Part shown: positions 54,525-62,095 of the stretch, piece after piece
How positions within the stretch are numbered: position 1 is the first letter of the stretch
How the letters are laid out: each line of letters starts with the position of its first letter
NCBI RefSeq assembly: GCF_025751495.1
Contig: NZ_JAOWKZ010000001.1
Location: 1,061,920 to 1,125,919, forward strand
Source of the DNA: Albidovulum litorale
Lineage (GTDB): Bacteria; Pseudomonadota; Alphaproteobacteria; Rhodobacterales; Rhodobacteraceae
Length of the DNA: 64,000 bases
Reading direction: 5' to 3'
Notes under the pieces: model-generated
Told to the model about the DNA's origin: nothing
What the model saw: the letters and a program-made list of their open reading frames with translations, nothing else
Databases searched by the model: none
Program-made: the position numbers and the translations under genes

Positions 54525-55451
54525 TCAGAACCACCCCGCCTTTCGAAGCGCCGGTTCGAACGACCGGCCGACCGGAATCTCGACGCCGGATTTCGTCTCG
54601 ATTGTCCGCTTGCGGTTTTCCAGCCGCACGTCTTCGACCGCAGCGCGTGAAACCCACCATGATCTGTGAACCTGCATGCCGTCCGTACCGGCAAGATCCT
54701 CCGCCGCGTCGCTCATCCGGTAAAGGACAAGTCCGCTGCCCTCGTCGGTATGAACGCGCAGATAGTGATCTTCCATTTGCAGGAAACGGATGACGCCATT
54801 GACGCCTTCGGGCTGTCGGCGGAGCAGGTTGACCGCAGGCAATTCCGGCGCGCCGGATAGCGGTGTTTCGGGGTGATCTGGGAAACGCGGCGCGGCTTCG
54901 GACGCCACGCGGTTCAGCAGCGGCCAGCGTTCGATGAACACATACTGGATGAGCGAGAAGACCGTATTGATGACAGTGACGTTCAGATAGGTCACCCATG
55001 GCGGCGGCAAGCCCGCGCGCGGGGCGACGATGCTTTCCACCAGCCAACGCACTTCGAAGGTCAAAGGTACGGCTCCGATGAGGGACGAGGCGATGAGCAG
55101 GCTCCAGCCGGGGTAACGATCCGCCCCGAATGAGGCACGCACACCGCGCGCGATCAGGATCATCTGCAACCACCCGGCGGTCACCGAAACCGTCCAGAAA
55201 AGCGTCAGGTCGGTCAGGTCGGACCCCGCGCGCACTGCATCGCCCGCCTGCCAGACCATGAGGGCCGCAGTCGCCGCAATCGCAATCACATAGCGCAGCG
55301 CGACGCTTCCAAGCGGTCCCGCAGCACCGGATCGCGGGGATATCCCGTCACGGTTCACGCTTCGCGAAGCGTACCATCGCCCGGTTTCGCGAAACAACCT
55401 TCTCATCTGACGAACTCGTGCTCGAAATCCGGGCGGGTCCGCAGCAGTCAT
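54525..55451 (-). CDS. Membrane-bound LytTR transcriptional regulator
   Basis: 308 residues from ATG at 55451. Four membrane helices (about 48-68, 80-102, 115-135, 152-174) are followed by a LytTR DNA-binding domain at about 205-305 (MEDHYLRVHT, VHRSWWVSRAAV, PVGRSFEPAL). No response-regulator receiver domain is present, so sensing is likely by the membrane part itself. An in-frame TTG at 55493 is less likely. It diverges from two membrane-associated genes that are its natural target candidates. Confidence 0.88.
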   Translation of the reverse strand: MTAADPPGFRARVRQMRRLFRETGRWYASRSVNRDGISPRSGAAGPLGSVALRYVIAIAATAALMVWQAGDAVRAGSDLTDLTLFWTVSVTAGWLQMILIARGVRASFGADRYPGWSLLIASSLIGAVPLTFEVRWLVESIVAPRAGLPPPWVTYLNVTVINTVFSLIQYVFIERWPLLNRVASEAAPRFPDHPETPLSGAPELPAVNLLRRQPEGVNGVIRFLQMEDHYLRVHTDEGSGLVLYRMSDAAEDLAGTDGMQVHRSWWVSRAAVEDVRLENRKRTIETKSGVEIPVGRSFEPALRKAGWF

Positions 55452-55484
55452 GTCGTCGCCACGACGCACATGAAAGGACAACAG

Positions 55485-56021
55485 ATGAATCAATCACTTA
55501 TTCCGGGTCTGATACTGGCACTTGCGACCGCACTGCCGCTGGCGGCCGGTGAAATCAACCTGACCATCACCGGATTTGCGGACAGTTCCGGCATGGCCCG
55601 CATCGTCCTGATGGAGGGTGAAGCAGGCTATCGCGGCGAGATACCGGTGGCGCGCATCGTCTCGGTGCCGATCCACGATGGTCGCGCGGTCTGGACTGCG
55701 GACGACATTCCGTCCGGCCGCTACGCGATCATCGCGCACCATGACGGGGACGAAGATGACGAGCTCAACCGTCCGTTCCTTGGCCTGCCGCAGGAACCTT
55801 ACGGCTATTCAAATGGCGCCTGGACGAGTCTTGGCCTGCCGCAATGGGAGGAGGTCGCGTTTGATGTCGGCCAGGCTCCCGCCCGGCAGGACATCCACCT
55901 GCGCATGAACGTCTTCGCGGCTGTTTCGCAGATGATGCTGATCGGACTCCCGGCTCTGATGGCGATCTTCGGCGGGCTGGCACTTTACCGAAAGTTCCGT
56001 GGCCTTCGCCTGCCAATCTGA
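55485..56021 (+). CDS. DUF2141-family secreted protein with C-terminal helix
   Basis: 178 residues from ATG at 55485 (GAAAGGAC upstream). A signal peptide covers about 1-22. The DUF2141 beta domain includes RIVLMEGEAGYRGE and IPSGRYAIIAHHDGDEDDELN, where the Asp/Glu-rich tract may bind metal. A C-terminal membrane helix (LIGLPALMAIFGGLALY) anchors it. Its start is 34 bases from the divergent LytTR start. Confidence 0.82.
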   Translation: MNQSLIPGLILALATALPLAAGEINLTITGFADSSGMARIVLMEGEAGYRGEIPVARIVSVPIHDGRAVWTADDIPSGRYAIIAHHDGDEDDELNRPFLGLPQEPYGYSNGAWTSLGLPQWEEVAFDVGQAPARQDIHLRMNVFAAVSQMMLIGLPALMAIFGGLALYRKFRGLRLPI

Positions 56022-56043
56022 TCCATCAATGAAAGGACTTACC

Positions 56044-56688
56044 ATGACACTCGCTTCCATCACGCGCGCCGGGGCCGCCGGGCTGATCCTGTCCGGGGCC
56101 GCACTCGGCTATTCCTACGTCGCGCATCCACATCACATGAGCGCAGAGACGATCGCGTCGTCGGGCTGGATTATCATTCACGCGCTTTTCGCGCTTTCGC
56201 TGGTGCTCGGGCTTCTGGGCACGACGGCCCTTTATGCCCCGACCGCCCTCATGGCTGGAGAGCTCGGCCTGACAGGGTTTGTGATGCTCTTCGTCGGGAT
56301 GATGATGATCTTCGGGCTGGATTATTACGAGGTACTGATCGCGCCTTTCCTTGCCGTCAACTATCCGGAAGTCATTCAGGATCACGGCGCAGGTGACGCA
56401 ATGGGGCCGGTGGCGATTTTCTTCCCGCTGGCCGGGCTTCTGACTGTTGCCGGTTACGCCATGCTCGGCATTGTTTGGCTGAGGATTGGCGTCGTCCCAC
56501 GCTTTGTCGGGCTCGCGCTGGCGTTGACCGCAATGGCCTTCGGTATCGGACTAAGCCCAGTTGGTGGTCTGGCACTGGCGCGTCTGACGGCGGCGGGTTT
56601 CGGTCTGGCGCTGATGGCGGTCGGTATTCACGCGATACGGCGTGGTTGGTCAGTGACGGCGGATGCGCAAGATGTGCTGCAGGGTTAA
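56044..56688 (+). CDS. Multi-pass membrane protein, unknown
   Basis: 214 residues with about 6 helices; no family I can name. It has an odd opening, SYVAHPHHMSAETIASSGW, with a His cluster at the first outer loop. GAAAGGAC precedes the ATG, and it lies 22 bases after the DUF2141 stop, so they form one transcript. It may be the second half of a LytTR-controlled module. Confidence 0.75.
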   Translation: MTLASITRAGAAGLILSGAALGYSYVAHPHHMSAETIASSGWIIIHALFALSLVLGLLGTTALYAPTALMAGELGLTGFVMLFVGMMMIFGLDYYEVLIAPFLAVNYPEVIQDHGAGDAMGPVAIFFPLAGLLTVAGYAMLGIVWLRIGVVPRFVGLALALTAMAFGIGLSPVGGLALARLTAAGFGLALMAVGIHAIRRGWSVTADAQDVLQG

Positions 56689-56793
56689 ACGTTGTGGCAG
56701 GGTGCTGCGGCAAGTCGGCCACTGAAAGGCCGCGTGACATTGTGGACCGTCGGACCCCTCGCCCGGCGGTCATTCTTTGTGTACGGATGCCCC

Positions 56794-57792
56794 ATGACCC
56801 AACCATCCCGCCGCGCCCGTTTCCTGCGCCTTGCCGCCCTTGCGGGCTTTGTCGTCCTGACACTTAGCGCCACCGCCTGGGCCGCTGCGGCCTTGTCGGT
56901 TCACTTCTCGGGTGCCCTTCTGATTGCCTTTGAGGCCGCGCTGATCGCCGCCGCTTTGGCCACTCTTGCCCTGCGCTTCCGGTCACGGCGGGCGGGTTGG
57001 GCGGGCCTCGCGCTCATCGCGGTGACTATCGGGGGCTGGTACATGACCATCCAACCTTCGAACGACCGCGACTGGGCCGCCGATGTCGCACGTGGTGTCA
57101 CCGCAGAGATATCGGGCGACCAGGTCACATTGCACAATATCCGTGCCTTCGATTGGCAGGATCGCGACAGGGCCGAAGAACACTGGGGCAGGCGGCACTA
57201 TGATCTGACGAAGCTCGACAGCATCGACATGTTCACCTCGGTCTGGGACAATCCCGACATCGCCCATCTTCTGGTCAGCTTCGGCTTCGGCGATGGCCAG
57301 CATGTCGTCTTCTCGGTCGAGATCCGGCGCGAGGCGGATGAGGAGTTCGAAATTCTCGGCGGCTTCTTCCGAAAATTCGAACTGGTGCTGATCGCGGCCG
57401 AGGAAAACGATATCGTCAGGTTGCGGACAAATCACCGTAAGGAAGACGTGCGCCTCTATCCGGTCCGGCTGGATCAGGCCCGGATGCGCGAGATGTTCCT
57501 GACCTATGCAAGTTTCGGCAACGCGCTGGCCGAACGCCCTGAATTCTACAACACGATCACCGACAATTGCACGACGACGGTCTATCAACTCGCGAAACTG
57601 GTCGCGCCCGAAATGCCGATCGATATCCGGCTGGTGAAGTCAGGGCTTCTGCCCGAATACCTCGACGAGATTGGCGGGCTGCGCGATGAGATCGCGATGA
57701 GCGAGCGTCGCAGCCGCGGCGCGATTACCGCGTGGGCACAAGAGGTGCCTGCAGGCGCCAATTTCTCGGACTGGATTCGCTCAGGGCAGTGA
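56794..57792 (+). CDS. DUF4105-domain membrane protein
   Basis: 332 residues from ATG at 56794. Two to three N-terminal helices (about 10-35, 38-62, 70-88) are followed by a periplasmic domain with NTITDNCTTTVY, the DUF4105 hallmark with a central Asn-Cys pair. The family resembles papain-like cysteine peptidases (Cys and His residues), so a protease or acyltransferase is possible. Not closely coupled to neighbours. Confidence 0.85.
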   Translation: MTQPSRRARFLRLAALAGFVVLTLSATAWAAAALSVHFSGALLIAFEAALIAAALATLALRFRSRRAGWAGLALIAVTIGGWYMTIQPSNDRDWAADVARGVTAEISGDQVTLHNIRAFDWQDRDRAEEHWGRRHYDLTKLDSIDMFTSVWDNPDIAHLLVSFGFGDGQHVVFSVEIRREADEEFEILGGFFRKFELVLIAAEENDIVRLRTNHRKEDVRLYPVRLDQARMREMFLTYASFGNALAERPEFYNTITDNCTTTVYQLAKLVAPEMPIDIRLVKSGLLPEYLDEIGGLRDEIAMSERRSRGAITAWAQEVPAGANFSDWIRSGQ

Positions 57793-57832
57793 ATATCCAA
57801 AACGCGTCAGGCGCAGGCGATATCTTCGGGCG

Positions 57833-58357
57833 TCATTCCCGCAATTCGTCGCGCGCCACGCCCCAAAGCGCGGTCTTCTCGACCCAGCCCTTCGTGCCGC
57901 CTGCCGCGATCCGGCACCAGTCAGGCCCGCATTCGCCAAGGCGCCCGATCACGCCGGTCACGGCCTCGGCGACCACCGGCCCCTCGGGATCGGGGCGGCT
58001 GCGCAGAGCGGCCCGGTCGGTTGCGACGCTGACGGTGCGTGAACCGGAAAGCAGGCTGTAATAGATCCAGCCACCCTGCCCCTCCTGATCCTCGACCCGG
58101 CGCCAGTGACCGAACTCAGCCGTCACGAGAAGCGGCATGTCGCGGTGGCGGAACACCCAGTCGATGCGGTGGCTGAGGCTCGGGCCGCGCCGCACATTGC
58201 CCTCGGCGGCCTTCAGCGACACGAAACGCGGCAGCGGCAGGTTGGTGACGGGGCCTCGGGCGCCGTCACCGTTCGGAGCCGCGAAGGCGGGCGCTACCAG
58301 CCCGGCGCAAAGTGCGATCTGGGCAAGAAACGCCCGAAACTTGTGTGACTTGGTCAT
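57833..58357 (-). CDS. Secreted SH3-domain protein
   Basis: 174 residues from ATG at 58357. A signal peptide covers about 1-26 (FAAPNGDG cleavage). Bacterial SH3 folds follow: FVSLKAAEGNVRRGPSLSHRIDWVF and VSVATDRAALRSRPDPEGPVVAE, both typical SH3_3 segments, with GGWIYYSLL. Such proteins bind or sense cell wall. An ATG at 58369 is an alternative start. It is divergent from the dehydrogenase gene. Confidence 0.85.
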   Translation of the reverse strand: MTKSHKFRAFLAQIALCAGLVAPAFAAPNGDGARGPVTNLPLPRFVSLKAAEGNVRRGPSLSHRIDWVFRHRDMPLLVTAEFGHWRRVEDQEGQGGWIYYSLLSGSRTVSVATDRAALRSRPDPEGPVVAEAVTGVIGRLGECGPDWCRIAAGGTKGWVEKTALWGVARDELRE

Positions 58358-58487
58358 GCCTGCCTGCATCGTCTGCCCGTTTTTCGCCCAAGCCTGAAGG
58401 GCGCTGTCATTCGGGGCTTGTGGCCCGCCCCGTTGCGCCCATACTTTGCCAAGAGAAACGCCGGTTTGGAAGAGAGGAGAGCATCCG

Positions 58488-59474
58488 ATGGGATCACAGC
58501 GTCTGAGTGTTGTCGTCACGCGACGCTTGCCCGAGGTCGTCGAGACCCGGATGAAGGAATTGTTCGATGTCGAACTGCGCGATCCCGACACACGGATGAG
58601 CCGCGATGAGCTTGCCGCCGCGATGCGCCGCGCCGATGTGATCGTTCCCTGCGTGACCGATCACATCGACGCGAACCTTCTGGCGCAGGCGGGCGACAAG
58701 CTGAAGCTGATCGCAAACTATGGCGCGGGCATTGACCATATCGACGTTCAGTCCGCCCGACAGCGGGGGGTTCTGGTATCGAACACGCCGGGCGTTGTGA
58801 CCGAAGATACCGCCGACATGACAATGGCGCTGATCCTTGCCGTCACCCGCCGCATTCCCGAGGGGCTGGCCGTGATGCAGTCAGGCAACTGGCAAGGCTG
58901 GGCGCCGACAGCCTTCATGGGCGGGCGCGTCGGCGGACGGCGTCTGGGTATTCTCGGCATGGGTCGGATCGGGACGGCGGTGGCGCGGCGCGCCCATGCT
59001 TTCGGCATGCAGGTCCACTACCACAACCGCAAACGCCTGCGCCCGGAACAGGAAGCCGAGGTTGAGGCCACCTATTGGGAAAGTCTCGATCAGATGGTCA
59101 GCCGGATGGATGTGCTGTCGATCAACTGCCCGCATACGCCCGCAACCTTCCACTTGATGAACGCCCGCCGCCTGCGTCTGATGAAAGACGGTGCGGTGAT
59201 CGTGAACACGTCGCGCGGCGAGGTGATCGACGAAAACGCCCTGACGCGGATGCTGCGCGCGGGCGAGATTGCGGGCGCAGGTCTCGACGTCTTCGAGCAC
59301 GGGCATGAGATCAATCCCCGGCTCAGGGCGCTGCCGAATGTCGTCCTTCTGCCGCATATGGGCTCGGCCACGGTCGAAGGTCGGACCGAGATGGGCGAGA
59401 AGGTGATCATCAACATCAAGACCTTCGCCGACGGCCATCGTCCGCCCGATCTGGTGGTGCCGTCGATGCTCTGA
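58488..59474 (+). CDS. D-2-hydroxyacid dehydrogenase (glyoxylate/hydroxypyruvate-type)
   Basis: 328 residues from ATG at 58488, with AGAGGAGA upstream. Rossmann GILGMGRIGTAVARR (154-168), NCPHTP, catalytic Arg243 (TSRGEVID) and His290 (LLPHMGS) are present. The canonical Glu of the Arg-Glu-His triad (29 residues after Arg in GyaR) aligns with Gly272 in DVFEHGHEINP; a Glu is two positions on. Substrate probably glyoxylate, hydroxypyruvate or a similar acid; not settled. Confidence 0.9.
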   Translation: MGSQRLSVVVTRRLPEVVETRMKELFDVELRDPDTRMSRDELAAAMRRADVIVPCVTDHIDANLLAQAGDKLKLIANYGAGIDHIDVQSARQRGVLVSNTPGVVTEDTADMTMALILAVTRRIPEGLAVMQSGNWQGWAPTAFMGGRVGGRRLGILGMGRIGTAVARRAHAFGMQVHYHNRKRLRPEQEAEVEATYWESLDQMVSRMDVLSINCPHTPATFHLMNARRLRLMKDGAVIVNTSRGEVIDENALTRMLRAGEIAGAGLDVFEHGHEINPRLRALPNVVLLPHMGSATVEGRTEMGEKVIINIKTFADGHRPPDLVVPSML

Positions 59475-59586
59475 CACGCCTTTTCGCCGGCCGATGAGCC
59501 TGACACACATTTTCTTCAGGCTGAGGTCACATTTCGGTCGTGTTCGGCTGCGAAACCGTTGATCGAATTGATTTAACGGAGCAGCC

Positions 59587-60831
59587 ATGTCCAAGGTTTT
59601 TCTTGGCGCATTCGTCGCCTTGGCCGTGATCGCCGTCGGGGCCGTGGACTATGTCAATCAAGCGCGCCGGGCGGAAAGCACACCGGGCGCGTTCGGGGCG
59701 ACAGACTATCTGAAGACGATTTCGGACCGCTTTGGCGACCATCAGGCCGCTCTTGCGGCCGAGACGGAGCGCAACCGCCTGCGCGGCATGGATCCGCGCG
59801 ACCACCTGCCGGAGGCCCCCGAGGGCTGGACCCGGACCGACTGGGATGCCGGGGCCGAGGCGCTGTTCGGCGGGCGGTACGACCTGCAGAAGGACGATTT
59901 CGCGCCCGACGAATTGAAAAATGATCCTGTGCTCAAGGCGCTCAGCTCTGCCGGCAAGGCGATGGTCGATGCACAGGATGCAAGCGAGGTCTATGTCTAC
60001 CAGAAACCCGGCGCGGTCATTGCGATGCGATTGACCCGTCTTGCGCCGGAACCCGGTGGTTTCAGCGGGATGGCGATGCAGATGGCTGCCAACAATATCG
60101 AGGCGATGTCCGGCAAGAATGGTTATGCGATTGTAAAGGGCGTCACCTACCGCGAGGAACTCGGTCTTTTCGGCGCACAAGCCATGGAGCGTGACCACAA
60201 GGTCATCACCGGGCAGATCGGAAAGGAACTGCGCGTTTCGGTGCGGTCGCTGGCAGAAGACGGGGATGTCCTGACGTTGCTCAACCTGATCGACTATGAC
60301 CGGCTGAATGCGATGCTGACCGAACCGCTGCCGGGCATCGGATCGGACGCCCCCGTAATCGCGGAAGAAGATCAGAAGGCAGAGGCACAGCGCCGGGTCG
60401 CAGAGGCTTCGCGGCAACAAAGGATCAGGGCGCGCGCGGCCGATATCGACTTGCAGATGGCGGCGCTGGAGATCAACCGTCGGCATGGGCGGCTCGACGA
60501 TGAGCAGTATGAGACCGCGAAGGCGCGCCTTGAAGCGGCGAGTCAGGCGTTGCTTGACGAAGCTGCCGCTCCTCAGGTCGTGGTCGAGGAAAAGAAAGCC
60601 GAAGTCGAGCCAGAGGCGCCGCAAGAGATCCAGCAGGCGGCGGCGAAAGCTCCCGCAGCAGAAGCTCCGGCAACTGGTGGCGGTGGCATCATGTCGATGC
60701 TGAGCGGCCTGTTCGGTGGCGGCGCGTCGAAGGCCGAAGCCGCGCCCCAGGCCGAGGTGAAGGTTAACCGGGGTACATTCGGAAACTGCAGCGAACTTGG
60801 CTCTGCCAAGCGCTGCACGATCGGCGATTAG
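59587..60831 (+). CDS. Unrecognised N-terminally anchored protein
   Basis: 414 residues; no family recognised. An N-terminal hydrophobic stretch (VFLGAFVALAVIAVGAV, about 4-20) could anchor it or be a signal peptide. A globular part (about 40-265) with a Trp-rich start, EGWTRTDWDAGAEALF, is followed by an Ala/Glu/Lys-rich helical stretch (260-375) and a Gly-rich SMLSGLFGGGASK end. The last residues hold two Cys (FGNCSELGSAKRCTIGD). Gene is well expressed in codon style of neighbours. Confidence 0.75.
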   Translation: MSKVFLGAFVALAVIAVGAVDYVNQARRAESTPGAFGATDYLKTISDRFGDHQAALAAETERNRLRGMDPRDHLPEAPEGWTRTDWDAGAEALFGGRYDLQKDDFAPDELKNDPVLKALSSAGKAMVDAQDASEVYVYQKPGAVIAMRLTRLAPEPGGFSGMAMQMAANNIEAMSGKNGYAIVKGVTYREELGLFGAQAMERDHKVITGQIGKELRVSVRSLAEDGDVLTLLNLIDYDRLNAMLTEPLPGIGSDAPVIAEEDQKAEAQRRVAEASRQQRIRARAADIDLQMAALEINRRHGRLDDEQYETAKARLEAASQALLDEAAAPQVVVEEKKAEVEPEAPQEIQQAAAKAPAAEAPATGGGGIMSMLSGLFGGGASKAEAAPQAEVKVNRGTFGNCSELGSAKRCTIGD

Positions 60832-60833
60832 GG

Positions 60834-60916
60834 CGTTCCGGGTTTACTTGGTATCGGAATTCGAACCCTTTTCGTTCGAATTCCGATACTTGTTGTCTCA
60901 GACAAAACCCGAAACG
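60834..60916. terminator. Large multi-hairpin structure between convergent genes
   Basis: GTATCGGAATTCGAAC (60851-60866) pairs perfectly with 60874-60889 over a seven-base loop. TTGTCT-C-AGACAA (60893-60905) is a second. Outer arms CGTTCCGGGTTT (60834-60845) and AAACCCGAAACG (60905-60916) pair with one mismatch, giving a branched stem. It lies 2 bases after the upstream stop and 3 before the quinone reductase stop. Confidence 0.75.
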
Positions 60917-60918
60917 CT

Positions 60919-61893
60919 TTAAAGCGTCAGGATCGTCGATCCGGTGGTCATGCGCGCCTCAAGCGCACGGTGCGCTTCGGCGACCTGATCAAGCGGGAAG
61001 CGTTGGCCGATCTCGATCCGCACCGAACCGGACGCGACCTTGGAAAATAGCCTCCCGGCCATCTCCTGACAGGTCGCATGGTCGGCGATATGGGTGAAGA
61101 GCGTCGGCCGGGTGATCTTCAGCGATCCGCGTGAGGCGAGCGCCAGGAGATCCACCGGCGGCACGGGCCCCGAGGCGTTGCCGAAGGAGATCATCATGCC
61201 AAGCGGGCGGAGCGAATTGAGCGAGCCTTCGAACGTGTCCTTGCCGACCGAATCCATCACCACATCCACGCCGCGCCCGTCCGTGATCTCACGCACCCGT
61301 TTGGCGAAGTCCTCGGTCCGGTAGTTGATCGCGTGTACGGCGCCGTGGTCGAGCGCCATCTGGCATTTCGCGTCCGATCCGGCGGTCGCAATCAGGTTGA
61401 TGCCCTCCGATCGCGCCCATTGGCAGGCGATCAGCCCCACGCCGCCCGCGCCCGCGTGGAAAAGTACCCAGTCCCCCTTCGCTATGGGCGTCGTGCGGTT
61501 GAAAAGGTAATCGACCGTCAGCCCCTTCAGCATCATTGCTGCGCCTTCCTCGAAGGAAATGCTGTCGGGCAGGGGACAGACCTGCGCGGCGGGCATGACG
61601 CGCGCCTCGCAATAGGCGCCGGGCGGCTGGCTGGAATAGGCGGCGCGGTCGCCGGGCTTGAGATGGATCACGCCCTCGCCAACCGCCTCAACAATACCGG
61701 AAGCCTCCATGCCGAGCGCGGCGGGCAAGGCAAGCTTGTAAAGCCCCTCGCGCTGATAGACGTCGATGAAGTTCAGCCCGCAGGCCTTATGCGCGATCCT
61801 GATCTCACCCGGCCCCGGTTCACCGACCGGACGGTCCACGATCTTCATCACTTCCGGCCCGCCATGAGCTTCGATCACAACCGTCCGCGCCAT
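60919..61893 (-). CDS. NADPH:quinone oxidoreductase (zeta-crystallin type)
   Basis: 324 residues from ATG at 61893 (AAGAGGGGG upstream). Medium-chain dehydrogenase without the zinc site: GLNFIDVYQREGLY, LPAALGMEASGIVEAVGEGV, and the NADPH loop HAGAGGVGLIACQWA. It likely reduces quinones by one electron. An in-frame extension to 62112 crosses the divergent gene's start and is not used. Confidence 0.93.
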   Translation of the reverse strand: MARTVVIEAHGGPEVMKIVDRPVGEPGPGEIRIAHKACGLNFIDVYQREGLYKLALPAALGMEASGIVEAVGEGVIHLKPGDRAAYSSQPPGAYCEARVMPAAQVCPLPDSISFEEGAAMMLKGLTVDYLFNRTTPIAKGDWVLFHAGAGGVGLIACQWARSEGINLIATAGSDAKCQMALDHGAVHAINYRTEDFAKRVREITDGRGVDVVMDSVGKDTFEGSLNSLRPLGMMISFGNASGPVPPVDLLALASRGSLKITRPTLFTHIADHATCQEMAGRLFSKVASGSVRIEIGQRFPLDQVAEAHRALEARMTTGSTILTL

Positions 61894-62095
61894 CCCGGCC
61901 CCCTCTTGTTGACACCGCACGACCCTAGGCAGGCGAATGCCCGGGGTCGAGGGGTTTTGCGCCGGATTTCCGGTCAAGTCCATCAGCGACAGGCCGGTAT
62001 GTCGTTTTTCCTCTGCTTTAGGTCGGGCTGACATTTCCCCGTTTTTCCGGCTCTGGCAGATAGGGGCCAGAAATTTCACCCGAGGAGTCGGCCCG

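Noticed and set aside
60874-60889. GTTCGAATTCC resembling a tRNA T-loop
   Set aside because: It is one arm of a simple perfect palindrome; no acceptor, D or anticodon arms surround it.
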